A DNA stretch of 12,367 nucleotides from Acidimicrobiales bacterium (GTDB lineage: Bacteria > Actinomycetota > Acidimicrobiia > Acidimicrobiales > SZUA-35), in the NCBI GenBank assembly GCA_024641625.1, contig JAHECQ010000070.1:1-12367 (forward strand), written 5' to 3'. Under the pieces are notes generated by a model that made no database searches, was not told the origin of the DNA, and saw only the letters and a list, made by a program, of their open reading frames with translations. The stretch's first letter is position 1. Each line of letters begins with the position of its first letter. Both the position numbers and the translations under genes were made by a program. Positions 1 to 6,449 of this stretch are shown here, piece after piece.

Positions 1-1
1 C

Positions 2-454
2 GTGATCAGCCAGGCGTCGGTACGACTGGACGGCGCCAGCAGACACTTCGCGCCCATCAGCTATCCCGCAGCGTCCGACTTCGAATGCACCCGTGCACTG
101 GTGGACGCCGCACAGGCACATCGGATGCGCTACCGGGTGGGCATCACCGCCTCGAGCGACACCTTCTACCCCGGCCAGGAACGCTACGACACCGTGGCGG
201 GCACGGTCACCCGCGAACTCCGGGGCAGCCTGGCCGACTGGTCCGCTCTGGGAGTGCTGAACTTCGAGATGGAATCGGCCACATTGTTCACCATGTGCGG
301 CACCAATGGCTGGCGAGCAGGCTGCGTGTCAGGTGTCATCGCCAACCGGATGCTCGAGGAACTCCCGAGCGACCACGAACTCATCGAGCGCACCGAAGCA
401 GCGGCCGCGCGAGTTGCACTCGACGCGGCCACCCGGCTGCTGGGCGCCACCTGA
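2..454 (+). CDS. udp: Uridine phosphorylase, 3' part (5' end outside window)
   Basis: Cytosolic enzyme of pyrimidine salvage that cleaves uridine with phosphate to uracil and ribose-1-phosphate. The 150 residues visible align from memory with the C-terminal three fifths of E. coli Udp (about 253 residues). The diagnostic stretch VGITASSDTFYPGQERYDT is at about residues 46-64; its Phe, Gln and Arg (in FYPGQERY) correspond to uracil-binding residues in the family. The FEMES motif at about 88-92 corresponds to the ribose-binding Glu-Met-Glu. The first in-window codon is GTG, but homology runs straight through it (QASVRLDGAS follows), so it is almost certainly an internal valine and the true start lies upstream. 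The gene ends in TGA and converges on the carbonic anhydrase gene. A purine-type nucleoside phosphorylase is less likely because the uridine-specific Gln/Arg pair is present. Confidence 0.93.
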   Translation: MISQASVRLDGASRHFAPISYPAASDFECTRALVDAAQAHRMRYRVGITASSDTFYPGQERYDTVAGTVTRELRGSLADWSALGVLNFEMESATLFTMCGTNGWRAGCVSGVIANRMLEELPSDHELIERTEAAAARVALDAATRLLGAT

Positions 455-486
455 ATCGATACGAGGGTGGATCAGGTACCGATCTC

Positions 487-500
487 CGGTCGTTCGACCG
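487..500. terminator. Weak hairpin between convergent udp and carbonic anhydrase genes
   Basis: CGGTC GTTC GACCG forms a 5-bp stem with a 4-base loop in the 67-base gap between two convergent stop codons. A second small dyad, GGTT/AACC, lies at about 516-527 over the carbonic anhydrase stop. Neither is followed by a T-tract. The position suits a bidirectional terminator, but the stem is short and could be chance in GC-rich DNA. Confidence 0.25.
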
Positions 501-521
501 AGGTCGCTCGGCCGGGGTTGC

Positions 522-1082
522 TCAACCGGGTAGAACCTCGTGGAGGAGACCGTCGGTGACGTCGTAGACGAAGCCACGGATGTTGTCCTTGTGGGGCAGG
601 AACGGCGTGAGGTGCAGGCGCTGGATCGACTGACTCACGTCCAGATAGGGGTCCTTGAACGACTCGAGCGCCCACCAGGGCTTCACTCCGAGCTCGGCCT
701 CGAGCTCGGCCTTGAACTCGTCCTCGGTCACCCGCTGGAGACCACAATCGGTGTGATGGATGAGGATGATCTCTCGGGTCTGGAGATAGCGCTGCGACAG
801 GCACAGCGAGCGAATGACGTCGTCGGTGATCACGCCGCCGGCATTGCGAATGACGTGAGCCTCACCGTGCCCCAGTCCGAGAATCTCGAACATGTCCATC
901 CGCGAGTCCATGCAGGCAACGACGGCGAGATGACGCAACGGCACGACCTGCAGTTCGGCATCGCGAAAGCGAGCGGCGAAGCTGGCATTGCGTCGCAGCA
1001 ACTCGTCGGCCGAGGCCGAGAACTCGGTGGCTTGGTCGTCCATGGCCTGCAGGGAACGGTCTCGGTTGGTGTCGTCGGTCAT
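522..1082 (-). CDS. Beta-class carbonic anhydrase, Rv1284-like
   Basis: Zinc enzyme interconverting CO2 and bicarbonate, expected in the cytosol; 186 residues. The beta-class signature is complete: CMDSR at 57-61 gives zinc ligand Cys57 and the Asp59-Arg61 dyad, and HHTDCG at 109-114 gives ligands His110 and Cys113. Segments HVIRNAGGVITDDVIRSL (76-93) and RGFVYDV near the C-terminus match the small mycobacterial Rv1284 type as I remember it. The protein has about 20 extra residues at the N-terminus compared with that type. The ATG at 1082 is chosen because AAGGTGG, which overlaps the kynU stop, lies 7 bases upstream. A second Met is at residue 14. It is the last gene of the pyrE-kynU operon. 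Bicarbonate is a substrate of carbamoyl phosphate synthesis in pyrimidine biosynthesis, so a link to pyrE is possible but is inference. Confidence 0.93.
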   Translation of the reverse strand: MTDDTNRDRSLQAMDDQATEFSASADELLRRNASFAARFRDAELQVVPLRHLAVVACMDSRMDMFEILGLGHGEAHVIRNAGGVITDDVIRSLCLSQRYLQTREIILIHHTDCGLQRVTEDEFKAELEAELGVKPWWALESFKDPYLDVSQSIQRLHLTPFLPHKDNIRGFVYDVTDGLLHEVLPG

Positions 1083-1095
1083 TTGGGTGCCACCT

Positions 1096-2379
1096 TCAGG
1101 TTGCCTTCACTCGATTGGGCGTCTCGCCCTCGGACATGTACTTGCGATACACCCCATCGACAACCACCTGGGCCAAACGCATCGTCAGCTCCGCGACCTC
1201 GGCGAAGCTCGTGGAGAGTGGAGCGAAGCCGAGTCGTAGGTTGTCGGGCGGGCGAAAGTCGGGGATGACGCCGAGTTCGGCGATCAGCGCGAGGTCGATC
1301 GCCAAACCGTCGTCGTGACCCAAGGACACATGGGATCCACGTCGCTCGGGTTCCACGGGCGACTGCAGTCGATACCCCAACGGGGCCAGGTACTCCTCGA
1401 ACAGTTCGAGGAAGAAGGCGACCAACCCGATCGACTTGGCCCGAATGGCATCGAGGCCTGCGGCGGCAACGAGATCCAGCCCGGGTTCCATGCATGCCAT
1501 TGACAACACCGGTGGCGTACCGGTGAGGAAACGACGGATGCCCTCCGCCGGGACATGGTCGAGGTCGAAGTCGAACATGGACGCTCGACCCATCCATCCG
1601 GCAAGCGGATTGGTCAGTTGCTCCTGCAAGCTTCGCCGGACGTACAGGAAGGCCGGCGATCCGGGACCACCGGACAGGTACTTGTAGGTGCACCCGACGG
1701 CGAGATCCGCCCCACTGGCTTCGAGATCGACCGGCACTGCACCCACTGAGTGCGAGAGGTCCCAGAGCGTCAACGCCCCGTTGTCATGAGCTGCCGCAGT
1801 GACCGCGGCCATCTCGTGGAGAAACCCGCTCTTGAAGGCGACATGAGAGAGACAGAGCAGGGCAGTGTCCTCGGACAATGCCGCAGCGATGGCCGCGGTC
1901 GACACGGTCTGACCATCGGCCGAGCGGACGAGGTCGAGGTGATGCCCCCGGCCGAGCAGTACGGCCGACTCGGCCAGCGAATGGAGGTCGGAAGGGAAGT
2001 TCAAGTCGTCCGACACGATTCCCGTCCGGCCCGGTCTGGCCCCGAGGGCGGCGACCGACAGCTTGAACAGATTGACCGTGGTCGAGTCGGCCACGATCAC
2101 TTCGTCGGCGTGTGCCCCCACCAGTCCGGCGATCTTGGCCCCCAGCCGCTCCGGGAGGTCGAGCCAGTGGTCGTTCCAGCCCCTGATGAGCGAGGCACCC
2201 CACTGCCGGCGCACGAGATCGGCCGCGAGATCGATCGCTGCTCTGGGCAACCGGCCGAGCGAGTTGCCATCGACGTAGACAAGTCGCTCGTCGTCGATGA
2301 CGAATGCCGAACGGGCCGCTCTCAGCGGATCAGCCTGGTCGAGTTCCCTCGCTCGTTCGAGCACATCGGGCCGGCTCAT
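1096..2379 (-). CDS. kynU: Kynureninase
   Basis: PLP-dependent hydrolase converting L-kynurenine to anthranilate and alanine (and 3-hydroxykynurenine to 3-hydroxyanthranilate) in tryptophan catabolism; cytosolic. The 427 residues are a normal length for the family. Visible landmarks: YVDGNSLGRLP at 35-45; DSTTVNLFKL at 98-107, where the cofactor phosphate binds; NFPSDLH at 127-133; WDLSHSVGA at 206-214 with the PLP-ring Asp207; and CTYKYLSGGPGSPAFLYV at 230-247, with Lys233 the probable Schiff-base lysine. The start ATG overlaps the pyrE stop in an ATGA arrangement and has no strong ribosome-binding site, so translation is probably coupled to pyrE. No tryptophan dioxygenase, kynurenine formamidase or monooxygenase gene is in the window, so the source of kynurenine is not visible here. 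Confidence 0.93.
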   Translation of the reverse strand: MSRPDVLERARELDQADPLRAARSAFVIDDERLVYVDGNSLGRLPRAAIDLAADLVRRQWGASLIRGWNDHWLDLPERLGAKIAGLVGAHADEVIVADSTTVNLFKLSVAALGARPGRTGIVSDDLNFPSDLHSLAESAVLLGRGHHLDLVRSADGQTVSTAAIAAALSEDTALLCLSHVAFKSGFLHEMAAVTAAAHDNGALTLWDLSHSVGAVPVDLEASGADLAVGCTYKYLSGGPGSPAFLYVRRSLQEQLTNPLAGWMGRASMFDFDLDHVPAEGIRRFLTGTPPVLSMACMEPGLDLVAAAGLDAIRAKSIGLVAFFLELFEEYLAPLGYRLQSPVEPERRGSHVSLGHDDGLAIDLALIAELGVIPDFRPPDNLRLGFAPLSTSFAEVAELTMRLAQVVVDGVYRKYMSEGETPNRVKAT

Positions 2380-2945
2380 GTCGAGGCGGCAACCGGTGGT
2401 AGATCGAGGTCGACATGGGTGGCAACCGGTAGGTAGCGGATGCCCTTCGCCTCGAGCACGGGGCCGGCGTGGCCACCTCGATCGATCAGCGTGCAGGCCG
2501 CCACCACGGTGGCTCCGGCGGCCTCGATCACTTCGATGGCCTTGAACATCGAGCTTCCCGTGCTGACGACATCCTCGACCACGACCACGAGATTTCCCGG
2601 ACCCAGGGCAGCGCCCTCGATCTGCTTGCCGGTGCCTCGCCCCTTCGGCTCCTTGCGAACGAAGAACCAGCGCTTGTCGCCGGCGAGAGCGGTGCCCACG
2701 GCGAGGTGATCGGCCCCGAGAGTGAGCCCACCGATCGAGTCGTACTCGATGCCGGCATCGACGAGCAAGGCGTGGATCGTTTCACAGGCCACGCGCAGAT
2801 CTGCCGCCTCGGACAACCCCGCCTTGCCGTCGACGAAGAACTCCGACAGCTGCCCCGATGCCAGCTGAATGGGCTCGTCGAACCGCAGAACCGCCTTCTC
2901 GGCCAGGATCTGTTGCGTCTTCGCCACCAACTCGTCGACCGTCAT
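2376..2945 (-). CDS. pyrE: Orotate phosphoribosyltransferase
   Basis: Transfers orotate onto PRPP to give orotidine 5'-monophosphate in de novo pyrimidine synthesis; cytosolic type I phosphoribosyltransferase. With the chosen start the protein is 189 residues. The PRPP-binding motif VVVVEDVVSTGSS is at 120-132, and the catalytic-loop segment RKEPKGRGTGKQIEG at 97-111 closely matches orotate-specific enzymes. The substrate-hood segment QLASGQLSEFFVDGKAG at 27-43 also fits PyrE. The ATG at 2945 is preferred to an in-frame GTG at 2960 because GGGAG lies 4 bases before it and family members begin near this point. It is first in the operon with kynU (4-base overlap) and carbonic anhydrase. Other pyr biosynthesis genes are not in view. 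A different purine/pyrimidine phosphoribosyltransferase is possible but less likely given the loop. Confidence 0.9.
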   Translation of the reverse strand: MTVDELVAKTQQILAEKAVLRFDEPIQLASGQLSEFFVDGKAGLSEAADLRVACETIHALLVDAGIEYDSIGGLTLGADHLAVGTALAGDKRWFFVRKEPKGRGTGKQIEGAALGPGNLVVVVEDVVSTGSSMFKAIEVIEAAGATVVAACTLIDRGGHAGPVLEAKGIRYLPVATHVDLDLPPVAAST

Positions 2946-2958
2946 GATGCTCCCGATC

Positions 2959-2978
2959 ACCCGGCTCGGATGCCGGGT
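2959..2978 (-). promoter_or_regulatory. Hairpin directly upstream of the pyrE ribosome-binding site
   Basis: In the pyrE transcript direction ACCCGGC and GCCGGGT form a 7-bp GC-rich stem around a 6-base loop. The stem ends 4 bases before the GGGAG that serves the pyrE start. It could affect ribosome access or be part of a leader, but no U-tract follows and no leader peptide is evident. A TACCCT at 3021-3016 is the only -10-like hexamer I see for pyrE, and no convincing -35 accompanies it. Confidence 0.3.
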
Positions 2979-2988
2979 AGCCCCAGAT

Positions 2989-3007
2989 GCCGCCGACCTT
3001 CGGTGGC
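2989..3007 (-). terminator. Hairpin after the GGDEF-EAL gene, upstream of pyrE
   Basis: GCCACCGA and TCGGCGGC pair around a 3-base loop, with one A-C mismatch in the minus-strand RNA, about 38 bases past the GGDEF-EAL stop. It may terminate that transcript before pyrE or be the first of two hairpins in a pyrE leader. No U-tract follows. The 99-base gap holds nothing else I can support. Confidence 0.3.
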
Positions 3008-3044
3008 CCCCGAGGAGGGTAGTGGGGCGCGTCCGACCTTGGGG

Positions 3045-5318
3045 TCAGACCAAGCTGTTTGCCGGCAGCTCCAACATGACACCAAGCTGTTCGATCAGAT
3101 CCTGGGCGGCACAGGGCCGGGCCACCAAGTACCCCTGAACCAGGTGAACCCCCGAGGCCACCACCGATTTCCACTGTTCGGCATTCTCGACGCCTTCGAC
3201 CACGAGAGGAATGCCAAGGGCACCGGCGATGGAGACAATGGCCTGCATGATGGCGCACGAGCCCTCCGAGCACGCCTCGTCCTGGGGGCGCATCCGCTGG
3301 AGCGTGAGCAACAACGTCCGATCGACCTTGATCAGGTCGAGCGGGAGTCCCAGGAGCTGGCCGAGGTTCGAGTAGCCCGAGCCGAAGTCGTCGACCGCAA
3401 TGCGAACTCCGGCCCTTCGCAGCTCTTCGAGCCGCTCGATGATCTCCCGGTTCTCGTTGATCATGATCGACTCGGTGACCTCGACGATCAGTCGGCGAGG
3501 ATCCACCCCCTGGAGCACCATGCGGTCGAGGAGCCCCCCGACGAAGCCCGCCTGCGCGACTTGACGTGCCGAGACGTTCATTGAGATCGCCACCTCGGCG
3601 AACGGTGTCCCAGGACCCCACTCGGACAACTGGCTCACCACGCGACGGGCCACCCAATCCCCGAGGGGAATGATGGCCCCGGTGCGCTCGGCCAGAGGAA
3701 TGAACGCAGTCGGGGAAACGGGACCGAGCATTGGGCTGTTCCAGCGAAGCAAGGCCTCGAGGGCGAAGAGGTTTCCGTGTGCCGTCGCCACGATCGGCTG
3801 GAAGAACAACTCGAACTCCGAGTCGTAGTCGGCGTCCCGCAGCGCCCGGTTCATCGTCGCCACTGCGGAAACCGCTTCCTCGAGCGCCGGATCGAAGACC
3901 ACCGTCCGACCGCCGCCGAGGCGCTTGGACTCATAGAGGGCGATGTCGGCCATCCGGAGCAGGTCGGCACTTCCGAAACGACCGTCGCTGAGCACGATGC
4001 CGATGCTTGCCTTGGTCGACTCGAGGTGACCATCGAGATCAAAGGGCGCCCGCAGGACATGGTGGATCCGGCCGGCCGCAGCCACAGCCTCGGCTTCGTC
4101 GGCGACAGCCGCCAGAACGACGGCGAACTCATCACCTCCAAGGCGCACCAGGGTGTCACCCGATCGCACGACCGACGCCAAGCGGTTCGCCATCTGACGC
4201 AACAACTCATCACCGCTCGCGTGACCGAGGGAGTCGTTGACCTCCTTGAAGCCATCGAGATCGAGCATCAACATGGCAATCAGACGTCCAGGATCGAGCG
4301 CACGCGACACCAACTCGAGGGTTGGATCGATGACTCGTCGATTCGGCAGGTTCGTGAGCGAATCGATCATCGCCTGCGTCTCGAGTTCGGACCGCAACTC
4401 GACCTCACGGTGCGCGTCCCGAATGGTGACGAGGCGGCCGCCGACCTCGGGCTCGTCGGACAGGTCGGTGACCCTGACGTCAAACCACCGCAACGAACCA
4501 TCCGAGCACCTCAACCGGTACAGCCCACCCGAGCCACTCGAATGGAGCTGCTCCGCCAGCGCCGACGTCGACGATCCGGCCAACGCACACAGTCCCGACT
4601 CGCTCGCCAGTTGCGCGGGGTCGAAGTGTCGGCACGCCGACGTCGTCTGGAAGACCAATTCCCCGGACGTGGCGAACACCAGCACGACGTCGGACGAGTC
4701 ATTGAGCAATGCCTCCAGCCGGCGGGCCGTGGACAAGGACAGTTCGGTTTGGGTGCGTTGGAACGCCCAGCGGGTACGCGACCTCACCAATGCTGCACCA
4801 CCGCCGATGGCGACGGCAGCCCCCGCCAACAATGACCAGAGTGCGACCCGCTCGGCCTTTCGGGCACTCGCCCTGGAACGCTCGACCGAGCGCGCCAACA
4901 GTCGATCGAGATCATCATCGTCGGAGGGCGGGCCAGGGGGACCGAGTCGGTAGGCAGCCGGCATCGCCCCGCGGTGGCCGAGTTCGGCCAGCATCTGTTG
5001 CGCTCGGCTCGCCTCCGTGGCCGTCAGGCCGTGGAGCGCATCGCTGTTGCCCGAGGCAATGGCGATTGCGGCATCCGCCACCGCAGTGGTGGCGCTTTCC
5101 AGGCGATTCTCGTAGCGCGCCCCGGTGCTTCGACGGACCCCGTCGGCGGTGCGAACGATCAGCGCAGAGGTACGGAGCTCAGCGGCGTCCATCGCCGCAT
5201 GTCGCTCCTCGCGCGCCTCGTTGATCGTGTACCCGACCAGGCCCATGCTGGCCAGCACGGCGAGAACGGCCAGAAAGGTCGGCCACCATCGGTTCGTCGG
5301 CGCGTCGTCGGTCATCAT
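3045..5318 (-). CDS. Membrane-anchored GGDEF-EAL cyclic-di-GMP protein
   Basis: Predicted cyclic-di-GMP synthase and/or phosphodiesterase at the cytoplasmic membrane. Order, using a 757-residue product: membrane segment about 12-32; external sensor-like region about 33-155; second membrane segment about 158-178; linker and PAS-like region about 200-300; GGDEF domain about 315-475; EAL domain about 495-740. GGDEF is intact at 394-398 (RLGGDEF), metal-binding DLDGFK is at 353-358, and an RSGD inhibitory-site motif lies exactly five residues upstream at 385-388. The EAL side is also complete: EALLRW at 521-526, Asn581, Glu616 in EVTES, DDFGSGYS at 643-650, Lys664, Glu708 and Gln728. Both activities are therefore possible on paper. 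Start: AGGA precedes two adjacent ATGs (5318 and 5315); an in-frame TTG at 5342 lacks a convincing site. It stands alone between the cupin gene and pyrE. Confidence 0.92.
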   Translation of the reverse strand: MMTDDAPTNRWWPTFLAVLAVLASMGLVGYTINEAREERHAAMDAAELRTSALIVRTADGVRRSTGARYENRLESATTAVADAAIAIASGNSDALHGLTATEASRAQQMLAELGHRGAMPAAYRLGPPGPPSDDDDLDRLLARSVERSRASARKAERVALWSLLAGAAVAIGGGAALVRSRTRWAFQRTQTELSLSTARRLEALLNDSSDVVLVFATSGELVFQTTSACRHFDPAQLASESGLCALAGSSTSALAEQLHSSGSGGLYRLRCSDGSLRWFDVRVTDLSDEPEVGGRLVTIRDAHREVELRSELETQAMIDSLTNLPNRRVIDPTLELVSRALDPGRLIAMLMLDLDGFKEVNDSLGHASGDELLRQMANRLASVVRSGDTLVRLGGDEFAVVLAAVADEAEAVAAAGRIHHVLRAPFDLDGHLESTKASIGIVLSDGRFGSADLLRMADIALYESKRLGGGRTVVFDPALEEAVSAVATMNRALRDADYDSEFELFFQPIVATAHGNLFALEALLRWNSPMLGPVSPTAFIPLAERTGAIIPLGDWVARRVVSQLSEWGPGTPFAEVAISMNVSARQVAQAGFVGGLLDRMVLQGVDPRRLIVEVTESIMINENREIIERLEELRRAGVRIAVDDFGSGYSNLGQLLGLPLDLIKVDRTLLLTLQRMRPQDEACSEGSCAIMQAIVSIAGALGIPLVVEGVENAEQWKSVVASGVHLVQGYLVARPCAAQDLIEQLGVMLELPANSLV

Positions 5319-5396
5319 CAGGATCCTGGGAGGCTTCGGCAAGTCCCAGCGAACACCTGAGCGCGTTGAGGCGATTCCCCCAGCGAAGATGACGAC

Positions 5397-5417
5397 CCGG
5401 CGGGTTCTCCCTGCCGG
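5397..5417 (-). terminator. Hairpin downstream of the cupin gene
   Basis: CCGGCAGG and CCCGCCGG (minus-strand sense) form an 8-bp stem with one A-C mismatch around a 5-base loop, starting about 14 bases after the cupin stop. A perfect 10-base palindrome GGCTCGAGCC at 5421-5430 lies between the stop and this hairpin. There is no T-tract. It probably ends the VOC-cupin transcript. The rest of the 113-base gap carries no -10 element I can support for the GGDEF-EAL gene. Confidence 0.42.
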
Positions 5418-5431
5418 TCAGGCTCGAGCCG

Positions 5432-5809
5432 TCAGCGCCACCGATCGAGATCGACGCGATCGGCCAGCACGGCGAAGATCTGCAGACGAGGCCCTTCGAC
5501 CTCGCGGCTGATGTGGCCCTGACCGGTCAGATCGTCGGCCAACAGGAGGTCGCCGGGGCCGAAGGTCCGCTTCACTCCCCCGCCGACCTCGATCTCGGTC
5601 CGGCCGACGAGATGGATGGCGAACTGCCTCCGAGGGGCGACATGGTAGTCCCACACGACGGGTCCGGCCTCGCTGGTGTCGCGAACGAAGATCGACTCGA
5701 TGGAAATGGGAGAGGACATGGCACCCGCGGCGGAGATCGTCAGCGGCAGATCCAGTTCTTCGAAGTGCGAGAGCCCGTCCTCACCGGAGTAGATGCGCGT
5801 GACCAGCAC
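5432..5809 (-). CDS. Small single-domain cupin protein
   Basis: A 125-residue single cupin barrel of unknown substrate. The first cupin motif is degenerate: YHVAPRRQFAIHLVGRTEIEVG at 55-76 offers His56 and His66 but has Arg-Arg where the usual His-x-His would supply a second metal ligand. The second motif FGPGDLLLADDLTGQGHIS at 83-101 supplies His99. This looks like the actinobacterial family with APRRQ and FGPGD signatures that is annotated only as cupin-domain protein. The start is a GTG at 5809, 5 bases after the VOC stop, because the conserved TRIYSG segment begins at residue 4; no strong ribosome-binding site is visible, so translation is probably coupled to the VOC gene. Catalysis versus ligand binding cannot be decided from the sequence. 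Confidence 0.82.
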   Translation of the reverse strand: MLVTRIYSGEDGLSHFEELDLPLTISAAGAMSSPISIESIFVRDTSEAGPVVWDYHVAPRRQFAIHLVGRTEIEVGGGVKRTFGPGDLLLADDLTGQGHISREVEGPRLQIFAVLADRVDLDRWR

Positions 5810-5814
5810 GCCGA

Positions 5815-6387
5815 TCAGACCGTGGTCGCCAGCGAGACCCGCTCACCCGAAGCCGTTGCCGGTGCGTGACGCGCATCCTCGGGGCCGAAGGTCTTGGTCC
5901 AGCACGCAAACTCGAGCACGATGCCATCGGGGTCCTGGAAGTACACGGAGCGCACGAACACACCATCGTGCATCTCGGCCGCGATCGTTCGCTCGCTGTC
6001 GTCGTGATTGAGCACCGCCCCCAGTTCGACACCCTTGGCCCGCAGCTTCTCGACGTATTCATCGAACTTGTCGGCGGGAACGTCGAAGGCCAGGTGGTTC
6101 ATCGAACCGTGCGCCGACACGATGTCGCCCCCACCGGGCATCTGCGCGGCGCCGCTGATACCCGGCGAGGCCTCGGGGGCATTGGGGAACCAGAAGAAGG
6201 CCACCGAGTCGCCGTTGCCGCAATCGAAGAAGAAGTGTTGCGCCCCGCCGGGAATCTCGAGCGTCTTGATCAATGGCATGCCCAGCACGTTGGTGTAGAA
6301 GTCGACCGTGCGGGCCATGTCCTTGCAGACCAAGGCCACGTGGTTGACACCGCCGAGCTGGAATTCGTTGTTGGTTCGGTTCGTCAT
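5815..6387 (-). CDS. VOC-family (glyoxalase/extradiol dioxygenase fold) metalloprotein
   Basis: A 190-residue protein with two beta-alpha-beta-beta-beta modules of the vicinal oxygen chelate fold. Candidate metal ligands are His16 in VNHVAL, His98 in MNHLAF and Glu159 in VLEFACW; His51 in AQHFFFD is also near the site. The DPDG turn at 152-155 before the C-terminal Glu is typical. The family includes glyoxalase I, extradiol ring-cleavage dioxygenases, epimerases and resistance proteins, and I cannot pick a reaction. ATG 6387 is supported by AGGAG at 6394-6398 six bases upstream. It heads a two-gene unit with the cupin gene and diverges from the CMD-family gene, with a shared palindrome between them. 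The last 25 residues are low-complexity and lie outside the fold. Confidence 0.87.
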   Translation of the reverse strand: MTNRTNNEFQLGGVNHVALVCKDMARTVDFYTNVLGMPLIKTLEIPGGAQHFFFDCGNGDSVAFFWFPNAPEASPGISGAAQMPGGGDIVSAHGSMNHLAFDVPADKFDEYVEKLRAKGVELGAVLNHDDSERTIAAEMHDGVFVRSVYFQDPDGIVLEFACWTKTFGPEDARHAPATASGERVSLATTV

Positions 6388-6428
6388 CGTCTGCTCCTGT
6401 TTTCGAGCGACCCCTCACGATTCGGGGA

Positions 6429-6444
6429 GTACCGTTTACAGTAC
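6429..6444. promoter_or_regulatory. Palindromic operator candidate in divergent VOC / CMD-family promoter
   Basis: GTACcGTttACaGTAC is an interrupted palindrome with symmetric GTAC, GT, AC and GTAC blocks. It overlaps a -10-like TACAGT on the + strand (6437-6442), which would place the + transcript start at about 6449, essentially at the ATG at 6450 (leaderless). It also overlaps TACTGT on the minus strand (6443-6438), which would give the VOC gene a leader of about 43 bases containing its AGGAG. One bound dimer would block both. The shape suits a TetR-type repressor, but no such regulator is in the window. No clear -35 elements were seen. Confidence 0.5.
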
Positions 6445-6449
6445 GCCAC

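Noticed and set aside
540..1268. + strand open frame (242 codons) antisense to the carbonic anhydrase
   Set aside because: Shadow of the minus-strand gene, which has all zinc ligands in place.
2469..3584. Long + strand open frame (371 codons) across pyrE and the EAL domain
   Set aside because: It runs through two unrelated well-supported minus-strand genes and the gap between them, with no domain of its own.
3777..4835. Long + strand open frame (352 codons) antisense to the GGDEF domain
   Set aside because: Arg, Glu and Gln rich shadow translation; the opposite strand carries the complete GGDEF motif.
5319..5342. TTG start for the GGDEF-EAL protein at 5342
   Set aside because: Two ATG codons 24-27 bases downstream follow an AGGA at suitable distance; the TTG has no comparable site.
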